From Lachnospiraceae bacterium (GTDB lineage Bacteria; Bacillota; Clostridia; Lachnospirales; Lachnospiraceae): a stretch of DNA of 64,000 nucleotides. The translations under genes and the position numbers were made by a program. Where the stretch lies: assembly GCA_016281555.1 (NCBI GenBank), contig JAEEIV010000036.1, positions 17,812 through 81,811 of the forward strand. Direction: 5' to 3'. Under the pieces are notes generated by a model that searched no databases, was not told the origin of the DNA, and saw nothing but the letters and a program-made list of their open reading frames with translations. Positions 33,583 through 42,362 of this stretch are shown here, one piece after another (positions within the stretch are counted from its first letter, which is position 1; each line of letters starts with the position of its first letter).

Positions 33583-35960
33583 TGTTCTTTCCGAGCCAAA
33601 GCCTTCTCCGCTCTTTTTTTCTTCCAGACGTCCGTTTTCGCACTCACCGCATCAAAGCCCATGGTTATGAGATCGATCGCGATCGGCGAAAGCATGACCG
33701 TGCCGATGAGGATCAGAACGCCCGTCAGCGGAATCGTTTCAAACTCGAGATAGGTCTGACCGATGATCATGACCGTGAAGTACAGGATGACCATCGAATA
33801 AACGACGATCCGGCGGTACACGTTCATCGGAGAATAGATCCTTCCGAGCATATGGAAGTAGATGCAGCCGGTACAAAGCACGGAGATCGTGCGGAGCACG
33901 GGCTCATTGCCGGGGGTGACGAGGTGACCGATGTTCGTGATGATGAACGTAAACAGCGCCACGACGATTCCGGGCGGCAATGCATTTCTGAAGATCGACC
34001 GCATGTAGTGCTTCTCGATCCGGTCGAACGAAGGCTCCAGCTGGAGCAGGAACGTCGGGATGCCGACCGCAAATGCGGAAATGATGGAGATCTGCATCGC
34101 GAGGAACGGATAAGACCGGCCGATCACGATGGTCAGGAAGGTGAGAAGCACGGAAAACGTGGTCTTCAGAAGATACATGGACGCGGAGCGGCCGATGTTG
34201 TTGATGACTCTTCTGCCTTCCCGGAAAATCGACGGCATCGCCGTAAAATCGGATTCCAGAAGCACCACGTTGGCCGTCTGTCTCGCGGCGTCGGATCCGG
34301 AGGCCATCGCGATCGAACAGTCCGCCTGCTTCATGGCAAGCACGTCGTTAACGCCGTCTCCGGTCATGCCGACCGTATGTCCTTCTTCCTGAAGGATCTC
34401 GACCATCCACTTTTTCTGTTCCGGACGGACGCGCCCGAAGACCGCATATTCCGAAACATAGGGGCGAAGTTCCTCTTTCGTCTCGAACCGGCTGACGTCG
34501 ATGAACCGGTCTGCATTCTCAAACCCGGCGACGGAAGCGATCTTCGAAACCGTCGCGGGATCGTCGCCGGAAATGCACTTCAAGGACACGCCGTTGGACT
34601 TGAAGAACTCCAGCGTTTCCTTGCAATCATGCCGGATCACGTCGGAAATGAGCAGGTAGCCGACCGGAGTTAATCCGGACGGAAGCTCGGTTCCGGTCAC
34701 GGAAACGTCGGAATGGACGAGAAGAAGTACCCGGAAGCCCTGGTCCGCATGGACCTTCAGCCGGGCCTTCAGTTCTTCGTCGTCCGGCAGCAGGATCCCT
34801 GCGGCGCCGACGAAATAAGATCCCCGGCCCTCAAAGGATGCGCCGGAATACTTTCTCGACGAACTGAACGGGATCAGGTGGCTGACCTGCCACTTGTCGC
34901 GATCCCGGCCGAAATAGTCGAGCACTGCGCGGCCGGTCTCGTTTTCCGTGCCCTGTGCAATGAGAACGTTCGTGAACGCGTCCGCCATCTCCCGGTCGAG
35001 CGTTTCCGACAGCGCGACGGCCGATTCGACGTTCATCCGGCCTTCGGTCAGCGTGCCGGTCTTGTCGAGGCAAAGCACGTCGACCCGGGCCAGCGTTTCA
35101 ATGGCGTACAGTTCCTGCACGAGCGTCTTCTTTTTCGCGAGACGGAGAACGCCGAGCGTCAGCGCTAACGTCGTCAGAAGATACAGGCCCTCCGGGATCA
35201 TGCCGATGCCCGAGGAAACCACCTGTTCAATGGCCGTCTTGAAACTTTCGTGCTGGAGGAAATAGAGTTTCGCAAACAGTCCGACGGAAAGCGGAATGAT
35301 TGCGAACGCGATGATTTTCAGGATCTTGTTGATCGAATCCCTGAGCTCCGATTTGACGCGCTTGAACTTCTTCGCTTCCCCGGAAATGGTCTCGATGTAA
35401 TTGTCCTTCCCGACGTGAATGACCTTCACGTAGGCCGTGCCGCCCGTCACGAAGGAACCGGAAAGCAGCTGATTTCCGGGACGCTTCGAAATGTCGTCGG
35501 ATTCGCCGGTCACCAGGGATTCATTGACTTCGAGTTCCCCTTCCATCACGATGGAATCGGTCGGGATCTGATTTCCGGATTTGAGCAGGAGCACGTCGTC
35601 CATGACGATCTCATTGACCGGAATGACGGATTCCTCGCCCCCGCGGATGACCGTGACCTTCGATTCCGTCAGAAGCGAAAGCTGATCCAATGCCTTTTTG
35701 GTCCGGATCTCCTGGATGATCCCGATGACGGTGTTCACGACGATGATCCAGAGGAACAGACCGTTTTTATAGGAGCCGACGGCAATGATCAGGACGAAAT
35801 AGGCGATGTTCAGAATATTAAAGAACGTCAGAAGATTCGACAGGATGATCCCGCCTATCGTCTTTTTTCCTTTGTCGTCCGGATTGACGTTGACCTGGCC
35901 GCTTTCTTTCTTTTGGGTCACTTCCTGAAGCGTCAATCCGTTCTTGTCCGGTAATTTCAT
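33579..35960 (-). CDS. P-type cation-transporting ATPase (CtpE/Exp7-like)
   Basis: A 793-residue P-type ATPase. TGES is at 151-154 (actuator), the phosphorylated Asp299 in D-K-T-G-T-L-T, and GDGVND at 534-539. The helix-4 motif G-M-I-P-E-G-L (253-259) resembles the CtpE/Exp7 group, linked to calcium uptake in mycobacteria and streptococci. About nine or ten membrane helices are apparent, and no N-terminal heavy-metal-binding domain. Ion specificity is an inference. It lies upstream of the NlpC lipoprotein and 25 bases after alaA. Confidence 0.88.
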   Translation of the reverse strand: MKLPDKNGLTLQEVTQKKESGQVNVNPDDKGKKTIGGIILSNLLTFFNILNIAYFVLIIAVGSYKNGLFLWIIVVNTVIGIIQEIRTKKALDQLSLLTESKVTVIRGGEESVIPVNEIVMDDVLLLKSGNQIPTDSIVMEGELEVNESLVTGESDDISKRPGNQLLSGSFVTGGTAYVKVIHVGKDNYIETISGEAKKFKRVKSELRDSINKILKIIAFAIIPLSVGLFAKLYFLQHESFKTAIEQVVSSGIGMIPEGLYLLTTLALTLGVLRLAKKKTLVQELYAIETLARVDVLCLDKTGTLTEGRMNVESAVALSETLDREMADAFTNVLIAQGTENETGRAVLDYFGRDRDKWQVSHLIPFSSSRKYSGASFEGRGSYFVGAAGILLPDDEELKARLKVHADQGFRVLLLVHSDVSVTGTELPSGLTPVGYLLISDVIRHDCKETLEFFKSNGVSLKCISGDDPATVSKIASVAGFENADRFIDVSRFETKEELRPYVSEYAVFGRVRPEQKKWMVEILQEEGHTVGMTGDGVNDVLAMKQADCSIAMASGSDAARQTANVVLLESDFTAMPSIFREGRRVINNIGRSASMYLLKTTFSVLLTFLTIVIGRSYPFLAMQISIISAFAVGIPTFLLQLEPSFDRIEKHYMRSIFRNALPPGIVVALFTFIITNIGHLVTPGNEPVLRTISVLCTGCIYFHMLGRIYSPMNVYRRIVVYSMVILYFTVMIIGQTYLEFETIPLTGVLILIGTVMLSPIAIDLITMGFDAVSAKTDVWKKKRAEKALARKEQ

Positions 35961-35984
35961 GCCGACTCCTAACGTTTTAAATAA

Positions 35985-37202
35985 TCAATGTTGACGGTAT
36001 CCGTCCAAAAACTCTCCGAGCGCATGCAGCGCTTCTTTCAGCACTTCGACTCTCGGAAGGTATACGATGCGGAAGTGATCGGGCGTGGGGTAATGGAATC
36101 CCTTGCCCGGAACGAGCAGGACCCGTTTCTCATGCAGCAGGTCCAGACAGAACTGCTCGTCATCCGTGATGCCGAATTTTTCTGTATCCAGCTTCGGAAA
36201 CGAATAGAACGCCGCCTTCGGCCTGACTTCGGAAAGGCCCGGGATCTCATTGACCATCCGGTCCGTGATCTCCCGCTGTTCGTAGATCCGTCCGCCCGGA
36301 ACCAGCAGTTCTTCCGAAGACTGATAGCCGCCGAGGGCCGTCTGAACGATCATCTGCGCGGGCACGTTGGAACATAACCGCATGGAGGACAGGATGTTCA
36401 GCCCTGCAATATAGTCTTTCACATGGTCTTTTCTGCCGGAGATCACCATCCAGCCGACCCTGAAGCCTGCGATCCTGTGCGATTTGGACAGGCCGTTGAT
36501 CGTAATGCAGCAAACGTCCGGAGCGAGTGAGGCGATCGAAACGTGCTCCGCCCCGTCCATTACGAGTCTGTCGTAGATCTCGTCGGAAAACAGAATGAGT
36601 TCGTGTTCTCTCGCGATCTGAACGATCTTCTCCAGAACGTCCTTCGGGTAGAGCGCACCGGTCGGATTGTTCGGATTGATGATGACGATGGCCTTCGTGC
36701 GGTCCGTCACCTTTCGTCTGATGTCCTCAACGTCCGGATTCCAGTCCGAAGCCTCGTCCAGCCGGTAATGGACTGCCTTTCCGCCGGAAAGCGTGATGCA
36801 GGCGGTCCAGAGCGGATAATCCGGCGACGGGACGAGGATCTCGTCACCGTTGTCGATCAGTCCCTGCATCGACATCGAGATCATCTCGGATGCGCCGTTT
36901 CCCGTATAAATGTGCCGGATGTCCAGATTCGGCAGGCCTTTCAGCTGATGATACTGCATGATGGCTTTTCTCGCCGAAAACAGTCCCTTGGAATCCGAAT
37001 ACCCTTCCGCGTCGGGAAGATTCATGATCATGTCATGAATGATTTCTTCCGGAGCCGTCAGTCCGAACGGTGCCGGATTTCCGATGTTCAGTTTCAGGAT
37101 CCGGATGCCCTGTTCTTCCATCCTGGCGGCTTCCTCGGGCACCGGCCCGCGGACGTCGTAACTCACGTGATCGAGTTTATGCGATTTCAAATACTCTTTC
37201 AT
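35985..37202 (-). CDS. alaA: Alanine-forming aminotransferase AlaA-like (PLP class I)
   Basis: A 405-residue PLP enzyme strikingly similar to E. coli AlaA (YfbQ) along its whole length. Shared blocks include L-K-L-N-I-G-N-P-A-P-F-G, S-K-G-L-x-S-A-R-K-A-I-M-Q, the PLP loop S-P-D-Y-P-L-W-T-A, N-P-N-N-P-T-G-A, the lysine site N-G-L-S-K-S-x-R-x-A-G-F-R, and a Q-T-A-L-G-G-Y-Q-S block. It transfers an amino group from glutamate to pyruvate. The ATG at 37202 has AGAGG six bases upstream. First gene after a promoter that overlaps an AT palindrome. Confidence 0.9.
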   Translation of the reverse strand: MKEYLKSHKLDHVSYDVRGPVPEEAARMEEQGIRILKLNIGNPAPFGLTAPEEIIHDMIMNLPDAEGYSDSKGLFSARKAIMQYHQLKGLPNLDIRHIYTGNGASEMISMSMQGLIDNGDEILVPSPDYPLWTACITLSGGKAVHYRLDEASDWNPDVEDIRRKVTDRTKAIVIINPNNPTGALYPKDVLEKIVQIAREHELILFSDEIYDRLVMDGAEHVSIASLAPDVCCITINGLSKSHRIAGFRVGWMVISGRKDHVKDYIAGLNILSSMRLCSNVPAQMIVQTALGGYQSSEELLVPGGRIYEQREITDRMVNEIPGLSEVRPKAAFYSFPKLDTEKFGITDDEQFCLDLLHEKRVLLVPGKGFHYPTPDHFRIVYLPRVEVLKEALHALGEFLDGYRQH

Positions 37203-37253
37203 CTTCTGCCTCTCCTGTCCTGTCACGTCAAACCGATCGAAATCCCCTCGTGC

Positions 37254-37294
37254 GCGCGAATAAAAAAAACGAACTCAATATATTATAATATATT
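37254..37294 (-). terminator. AT-rich hairpin with T-tract after the U32 C-terminal gene
   Basis: An 18-base perfect palindrome AATATATTATAATATATT (37277-37294) is followed on the minus strand by GAGTTCG and a run of eight T. An outer ACGAA/TTCGT pairing could extend the stem. It may terminate the U32 transcript, but the same bases hold the alaA -10. Confidence 0.45.
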
Positions 37295-37309
37295 TTTGCG
37301 TTTCGTCAA
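37282..37309 (-). promoter_or_regulatory. Promoter of the alaA operon
   Basis: TTGACG (37304-37309) and TATAAT (37282-37287) on the minus strand with a 16-base spacer. The -10 sits in the 18-base palindrome 37277-37294. The leader to the alaA ATG is about 75 bases. Confidence 0.75.
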
Positions 37310-37319
37310 CAGAAATGCG

Positions 37320-38126
37320 TCATTCGATGCCGTGTAAAAACGCGCCCCTCGTGAAAGGTCCGTCCGGTCGTCCGGTTTCCTCCGGAGTATGAAGGGCGGT
37401 TTCAAATCTTCGGATCACGGATCTCACCGTATCCGCATCCTCGACCGTAAACTGAAGCCGGAGGCTGCCGGGTGACAGACGCATGAGATCTTTCATCCGG
37501 TCCGCAAGGTCTAACGGCACGTGGTTCAGGATGACGTTCCCGCAGAACCGGCATTGACAGAGCACGGTCATGCTGCGTCCGTCCCGGTCGGTCAGCACTG
37601 CCTTTCCGCTCTTTTTGTCGCAGGAACGGAAGGTTTTCTTGATGCAGTTCGCCGTTACCATCATCGGAAGATAGCCGTAGGCAATGATCTCGGTGTCCGG
37701 ACCGGTAACGGCTGACAGTTCTTCTTTCGATAGTTCCGCCGGAACCGTAAACCTGGAGAATCCGGCTTCCTTCAGCACGGCCTTGCTTTCCGTGTTCCAG
37801 AGATATGCGAAGTGGTCCGAAATAAAAGGCAGGTCGATCCCCTGTTCCTTCATAAACAGCATTCCTTCGACGTTTCTCGACAACACCCCGTCGAAACCGG
37901 CCGATTTGAAGGCTCCGATCTCAGCGGTAAAGTATTTGACGGCATCCTCCCGGAAAACGGCGGGAAGTGCCGGAAAAATGCGTTTGCCGGCCTTGTGAGA
38001 CCGTTCCGCCGCTTCCTTCCACCCGGATGCCGGAAAAAACGCGGTTTCCAAATAGATCATGTCCGCCGTGGAGTCCAGTGCAGCAGGGAATTGTTCTTTT
38101 GTGGAAACGAGCACGTTCAGGTTCAT
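37320..38126 (-). CDS. U32-family protein, C-terminal part (separate gene)
   Basis: A 268-residue protein corresponding to the C-terminal portion of long clostridial U32 proteins: A-Y-L-W-N-T-E-S, G-Y-L-P-M-M-V-T-A-N-C-I-K-K-T, a D-R-D-G-R strand, and C-x-C-R-F-C-G-N-V-I-L-N-H-V-P-L. Its ATG overlaps the stop of the N-terminal gene by four bases, so the two are coupled. In relatives the equivalent region is usually on one polypeptide of roughly 700-800 residues; here the combined length is 712. It may form a heteromer with the N-terminal product. The cysteines may bind a metal centre. Confidence 0.8.
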   Translation of the reverse strand: MNLNVLVSTKEQFPAALDSTADMIYLETAFFPASGWKEAAERSHKAGKRIFPALPAVFREDAVKYFTAEIGAFKSAGFDGVLSRNVEGMLFMKEQGIDLPFISDHFAYLWNTESKAVLKEAGFSRFTVPAELSKEELSAVTGPDTEIIAYGYLPMMVTANCIKKTFRSCDKKSGKAVLTDRDGRSMTVLCQCRFCGNVILNHVPLDLADRMKDLMRLSPGSLRLQFTVEDADTVRSVIRRFETALHTPEETGRPDGPFTRGAFLHGIE

Positions 38127-39457
38127 GACCGCCGATAGGCTTTCAGTATCTCGTTTTCCAGACCCGAAAGCGCTTTCCTCCGCAATTCGTTCATTTTTCC
38201 GACCGGAAGGAACAGCCCGGGATCCGATTCGCCGCCGATCGACGAAAGACAAAATCCGGTGCCTCCGGTCTTTGAAAACTGCTTTTCGATCGCTTCCTTT
38301 CCGGTGCCCGCCGTCAGTGCGGTTTCCGGAACGAAAGAATCCTCATTTGAGACCGTATAGGAGAAGGCGTTCCCGGGGCCTGAAGTCTCAAATGTCAGTG
38401 AGACCGGCTTCCCGGCCTTAACGATGTAGGTTCCTCGGACCGGTACTTCCTTTTCCTTCCGGAGAAATTCCGACCGGACGTATTCCAGAAACGATTCTTC
38501 TTCTTTCCGGAATTCCTTTTCCCGAAGCGCGATCATGTCGCGTCCGGAATGCCGTTCATAGTATCCTGAAGTGAAGCCCTGCCGGTTGAACAGATAAAAA
38601 AGATGTCCTTCGTCCTCCGGGTCGACCGCATAGGATCCCGTCCCGCCCTGAAGCAGCCGGTCCAGATATTTCCGGTATACGTGCGTCACGCCTGCCGCAT
38701 ACTCTGCCTTTTTCATCCGCCCCTCGATCTTGAGCGACGTAACGCCGGCGTCCAGGATCGCGGGAAGCAATTTCAGCGTGTTCAGGTCCTTCATTGAAAT
38801 GGCGTACGCCTCGTCTCCGGAAGAAAGAAGCCGGCCCTCCCCGTCAGACGCCCGGTAAGGAAGCCGGCAGGGCTGGCCGCAGCGTCCCCGGTTGCCGGAC
38901 CGCCCCGCGGCAAGCGAGGAAAACAGGCAGAGCCCGGAATAAGAATAGCAAAGCGCCCCGTGAACGAAACATTCGATCTCGAGACCGGAGCCGGAAGACA
39001 GCTCCCGGACCTCGGAAAACGACAGTTCTCTCGCGGGGACGATCCTCGTTACGTGATACCGTTTCAGAAAATTTGCGGTCCGGTACCCCGTGACAGCTGC
39101 CTGTGTGCTGACGTGCACGTTCAGATCCGGAAACAGTTCGCTGATCCGCTTCATGACGCCGAGGTCCTGGACGATGACCGCATCCAGTCCGGCTTCATAC
39201 AGAGGGGCAATGAGATCGTATAGTTCCGTGGAAAGTTCTTTTTCCTTGAAAAGCGTGTTTACCGTGCAGTAGAGTTTCGCATTCCGAAGGTGCGCGTAAT
39301 CGATGGCCTCCAGATAGGAGCCCTCGGATTCATTGTCCGCATAGGCGCGCGCGCTGAACTTGGGCAGTCCCATGTAAACGGCATCCGCGCCTGCCGCGAT
39401 GCAGGCCTTCATGACCGGAAAACTCCCCGCGGGAGATAACAGCTCAACGTTCCTCAT
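38123..39457 (-). CDS. U32-family peptidase-like protein, N-terminal part
   Basis: A 444-residue U32 protein, family of RlhA/TrhP RNA hydroxylation proteins and the UbiU/UbiV iron-sulfur proteins. It starts [10 protein letters not shown] and has A-G-A-D-A-V-Y-M-G. The PROSITE-type motif is [16 protein letters not shown], followed by R-C-G-Q-P-C-R, giving four conserved cysteines suited to a [4Fe-4S] cluster. Peptidase activity is doubtful in this family; tRNA or rRNA hydroxylation is more likely. The ATG at 39457 overlaps ruvB by 14 bases. An N-terminal extension of the frame to 39634 is a ruvB shadow. Confidence 0.87.
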   Translation of the reverse strand: MRNVELLSPAGSFPVMKACIAAGADAVYMGLPKFSARAYADNESEGSYLEAIDYAHLRNAKLYCTVNTLFKEKELSTELYDLIAPLYEAGLDAVIVQDLGVMKRISELFPDLNVHVSTQAAVTGYRTANFLKRYHVTRIVPARELSFSEVRELSSGSGLEIECFVHGALCYSYSGLCLFSSLAAGRSGNRGRCGQPCRLPYRASDGEGRLLSSGDEAYAISMKDLNTLKLLPAILDAGVTSLKIEGRMKKAEYAAGVTHVYRKYLDRLLQGGTGSYAVDPEDEGHLFYLFNRQGFTSGYYERHSGRDMIALREKEFRKEEESFLEYVRSEFLRKEKEVPVRGTYIVKAGKPVSLTFETSGPGNAFSYTVSNEDSFVPETALTAGTGKEAIEKQFSKTGGTGFCLSSIGGESDPGLFLPVGKMNELRRKALSGLENEILKAYRRS

Positions 39458-40445
39458 ACGGAAGACCGAAATGCCTGAAGCAAAGCGCCGTCGCGACGCG
39501 TCCCTTCGGCGTTCTCTGAATGAGTCCGTTCTGGAGAAGATACGGCTCGTACACTTCCTCGATCGTGCCGGGGTCCTCCGAAAGAGCCGCGGCAAGCGTG
39601 TCAAGACCGACGGGCCCGCCGCCGAACTTTTCAATGATCGTGAGCAGGATCCTGCGGTCGTCTTTGTCGAGACCTGCGCTGTCCACGTTCAACACAGCTA
39701 ACGTCCGTTCGGCCAGTTCTTTCGTGATGTGTCCCTGGTTTTCCACCTCGGCGAAATCGCGGATCCGCTTTAAGAAGCGGTTTGCGAGACGGGGCGTACC
39801 GCGGCTCCGGCCCGCGATCTCGAGAGCGGCGTCCTCATCGATCTTCACGTTCAGCACGCCGGCCGAATTCTTGATGATGATCTTTAATTCCTCGGGCGTA
39901 TAGAACTCCATCCGGTGAATGATCCCGAAGCGATCGCGAAGCGGCGCGGTCAAAAGGCCCGCCCTCGTCGTCGCGCCGACCAGCGTGAACTTCGGCAGAT
40001 CCAGCCGTACGCTCTTCGCCGTCGGGCCTTTTCCGATCATGATGTCGATCGCGAAATCCTCCATCGCCGGATAAAGCACTTCTTCGACCATCCGGTTCAG
40101 CCGGTGGATCTCATCGATGAACAGCACGTCGTTTTCCTGAAGGCCGTTCAGGATCGCGGCGAGGTCGCCCGGTTTTTCAATGGCGGGACCGGAAGTGATC
40201 TTCAGGTTCGCGCCCATCTCATTGGCAATGATGACCGCGAGAGTCGTTTTTCCGAGTCCCGGAGGGCCGTACAAAAGCACGTGATCCAGCGACTCTTTTC
40301 TGCTTTTGGCCGCCTCAATATAAACGCGGATGGTCTCTTTCAGTTTCTCCTGTCCGATGTACTGATCCAGGGTCTTCGGACGGAGGGACTGCTCCACTGC
40401 CTTGTCGTCAAATAATTCATTCGTTGTCGCGATCCGGTTTTTCAT
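39444..40445 (-). CDS. ruvB: Holliday junction branch migration DNA helicase RuvB
   Basis: A 333-residue AAA+ ATPase. The Walker A is G-P-P-G-L-G-K-T-T, the Walker B D-E-I-H, sensor 1 G-A-T-T-R-A-G and the arginine finger region R-D-R-F-G. A C-terminal winged helix has L-Q-x-G-L-I-x-R-T-P-x-G-R. RuvB drives branch migration with RuvA; RecU at 27190 is the likely resolvase. It is one base downstream of ruvA and overlaps the U32 gene by 14 bases. Confidence 0.97.
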   Translation of the reverse strand: MKNRIATTNELFDDKAVEQSLRPKTLDQYIGQEKLKETIRVYIEAAKSRKESLDHVLLYGPPGLGKTTLAVIIANEMGANLKITSGPAIEKPGDLAAILNGLQENDVLFIDEIHRLNRMVEEVLYPAMEDFAIDIMIGKGPTAKSVRLDLPKFTLVGATTRAGLLTAPLRDRFGIIHRMEFYTPEELKIIIKNSAGVLNVKIDEDAALEIAGRSRGTPRLANRFLKRIRDFAEVENQGHITKELAERTLAVLNVDSAGLDKDDRRILLTIIEKFGGGPVGLDTLAAALSEDPGTIEEVYEPYLLQNGLIQRTPKGRVATALCFRHFGLPYEER

Positions 40446-40446
40446 C

Positions 40447-41052
40447 TCATCTGCCCAGTCTCTTTAACGCCTGCTTCAATAAAAGCTCCACATCCTTGAT
40501 TTCGGGATCCAATTCCCGAACCGCCTTATAGGCTTCCGAACCCGGAAAGCCGAGTTCAATGAGTGCCAGCACCGTATCCTGTCTCGGATCGGAGTCGGAA
40601 AATGCGGCCGTGTTCTGCACTTCACGGTCGATCGCGCGGATCTCGGCATCCTTTCCGAACTTGTCCCGAAGTTCAATGACCAGACGCTCCGCAGTCTTTT
40701 TTCCGATGCCCGGCGCCTTCGAAAGAAGCTTCACGTCGGACGACAGGACTGCAAACCTCAAGTCGTCCGGAGAGACCGCGGACAAGAGGCCGAGCGCCCC
40801 TTTCGGTCCCACTCCCGAGACGGAGATCAGGTGCTTGAAAACAGAAAGCGCATCCCGGTTCAGAAAGCCGAACAGACTCATTTCGTCTTCCTTGACGTTC
40901 AGATACGTATACAATTCGACTTCATTGCCCTTCGGAGGCAATTCCGAAATGACGGACGTCGGCACGAACACTTCATACCCGACTCCGCCGACATCGATTT
41001 CCACACTGTTTTCGGTCACAAACGCCAACCTGCCTCTGACAAAAGAAATCAT
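40447..41052 (-). CDS. ruvA: Holliday junction DNA helicase RuvA
   Basis: A 201-residue protein with the OB-fold start M-I-S-F-V-R-G, helix-hairpin-helix elements in [11 protein letters not shown] and [12 protein letters not shown], and a C-terminal domain III ending in L-L-K-Q-A-L-K that contacts RuvB. It binds four-way junctions as a tetramer. Expressed from the promoter at 41080-41108, divergent from the YprB-like gene. I see no LexA-type box at this promoter. Confidence 0.97.
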   Translation of the reverse strand: MISFVRGRLAFVTENSVEIDVGGVGYEVFVPTSVISELPPKGNEVELYTYLNVKEDEMSLFGFLNRDALSVFKHLISVSGVGPKGALGLLSAVSPDDLRFAVLSSDVKLLSKAPGIGKKTAERLVIELRDKFGKDAEIRAIDREVQNTAAFSDSDPRQDTVLALIELGFPGSEAYKAVRELDPEIKDVELLLKQALKRLGR

Positions 41053-41079
41053 AACGCCTCCGCCTGGTTATTTTATATA

Positions 41080-41108
41080 AATATAACACACATTATTAAC
41101 TTTCACAA
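41080..41108 (-). promoter_or_regulatory. Promoter of ruvA-ruvB-U32
   Basis: TTGTGA (41103-41108) and TATATT (41080-41085) on the minus strand, 17-base spacer, in an AT-rich patch. The ruvA ATG is about 28 bases beyond the -10, with GGAGG in the leader. Confidence 0.7.
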
Positions 41109-41139
41109 GAGCGAAACGGGCTTTGCGCTGCTTTTCTCC

Positions 41140-41168
41140 TTGCCGTTTCCGGCGGAGAATGCTATAAT
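41140..41168 (+). promoter_or_regulatory. Promoter of the YprB-like exonuclease gene
   Basis: TTGCCG (41140-41145) and TATAAT (41163-41168) on the plus strand, 17-base spacer, with TGC before the -10 (extended type). The start codon at 41201 is 33 bases downstream. Confidence 0.8.
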
Positions 41169-41200
41169 CTTCCTGCAAAACGCGTTTCAAGGGAACGGAA

Positions 41201-42268
41201 ATGATCACCATACGGAAACAGTTTGACGAACTGAATATCGACGAGGCAACCGCGGCAGGGCTTCCTGAAGATTCCCTGCTGTTCGACATTGAGACCACCG
41301 GCCTTTCCCCTTACGAGTCCGGTCTGTACCTGATCGGCATTCTCTTTCTTAACGGGAACGGCTGGGAGACTGTGCAATGGTTCGCCGAATCCTTTTCGGA
41401 AGAGCAGGCGGTCCTCAGAGCATTTCTTGAGTTTTCCGAACCGTTCGGCACCCTCGTCTCGTTCAACGGAGACGGGTTTGATCTCCGGTTTCTGGAAGAA
41501 TGCGCAAATGAATACCGGATCCCCTTCCGGCTGAAAGAAAAGAGCAGCATCGATCTTCACAAGATCGCGCGAAAACTGAAACACGTCACCGGTCTTACCT
41601 CCTGCCGTCAGAAGGACGTGGAGGAATACCTCGGCGTTTTCAGGCCCGATCCGTTTTCCGGTGCCGAACTGATCCGCGTCTACGAGCGTTACGTGGATTC
41701 CAAGAGTCAGAAAGACCTGGACGCCCTGCTGCTTCACAACGAAAACGACGTCGAAGGACTCACGAAACTGCTTCCGCTCCTTCCGATGCTCCGCTTTCTG
41801 GAAGCACCTGTCCTCGAACGAGTGGATCAGAGCGAAACTTCGGACGGCCGGATCGTTTTCACGGCTGCGCTTCCGGTCCGCTTTCCAAAACCGATCCAAA
41901 GGACGTTTCCATGCGGCAATGCCCTTTCGATCCGCGAAAACCATCTCGCGCTTTCCGTTCCCGTCTTCAGCGGACCCATGAAACTTTTCTTTCCTGATTG
42001 GCGGAATTACTCATTTCTGCCGAACGAAGGGATCGCAGTGCATAATAAACTGGCGGCTTTCGTCGACTCTTCGAGAAAGACGCCTGCGACCAGGGAGACC
42101 GCCTATTCCCTGCTCTCCTCGGAATTCGTTCCGGCCTCCGGAAAAGAGGTCGAGGTGCCGTTATACCGCAGGGAATACGCCGATCCGGAACGGTTCATCC
42201 GCCTGAGGGATCTGGTCCCCGAACGCTATGCGACCGGCATGCTGTCAAGTCTTCTCACGGCAAAATAA
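41201..42268 (+). CDS. YprB-like RNase H-fold DEDD exonuclease domain protein
   Basis: A 355-residue protein with a DEDD exonuclease core: ExoI F-D-I-E-T-T-G-L (about 28-35), ExoII S-F-N-G-D-G-F-D, and ExoIII H-N-E-N-D-V-E-G-L with the last aspartate. The C-terminal 150 residues hold a less conserved domain, and no TPR array like that of some YprB proteins is obvious. AAGGGAACGG precedes the ATG. Substrate (DNA or RNA) is unknown. It is a single-gene plus-strand unit, divergent from ruvAB with a strong terminator after it. Confidence 0.85.
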   Translation: MITIRKQFDELNIDEATAAGLPEDSLLFDIETTGLSPYESGLYLIGILFLNGNGWETVQWFAESFSEEQAVLRAFLEFSEPFGTLVSFNGDGFDLRFLEECANEYRIPFRLKEKSSIDLHKIARKLKHVTGLTSCRQKDVEEYLGVFRPDPFSGAELIRVYERYVDSKSQKDLDALLLHNENDVEGLTKLLPLLPMLRFLEAPVLERVDQSETSDGRIVFTAALPVRFPKPIQRTFPCGNALSIRENHLALSVPVFSGPMKLFFPDWRNYSFLPNEGIAVHNKLAAFVDSSRKTPATRETAYSLLSSEFVPASGKEVEVPLYRREYADPERFIRLRDLVPERYATGMLSSLLTAK

Positions 42269-42274
42269 AAAGAA

Positions 42275-42297
42275 AAAGCCGCAAATAAGACGGCTTT
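42275..42297 (-). terminator. Terminator of the S1-domain protein operon
   Basis: AAAGCCG (42275-42281) pairs with CGGCTTT (42291-42297), 9-base loop. On the minus strand it is followed by TTCTTTTTATTTTG, giving a good T-rich tail, about 65 bases after the stop of the S1 gene. It ends the long run from comEA. Confidence 0.8.
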
Positions 42298-42308
42298 CAA
42301 ACGAAACA

Positions 42309-42338
42309 GGCGGGAACTTCAAAAGTTCCCGCCCGTTT
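42309..42338 (+). terminator. Terminator of the YprB-like gene (bidirectional potential)
   Basis: GGCGGGAACTT (42309-42319) pairs perfectly with AAGTTCCCGCC (42323-42333), a 3-base loop, then CGTTTTTT on the plus strand. The strongest stem in the window. On the minus strand the trailing T's are weaker, and a second hairpin at 42275-42297 serves that side. Confidence 0.93.
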
Positions 42339-42362
42339 TTTCGGAATCACAGTGTGTAACGA

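Noticed and set aside
39460..39634. Extended N-terminus of the U32 protein
   Set aside because: Arginine- and serine-rich out-of-frame reading of ruvB; the conserved start is at 39457.
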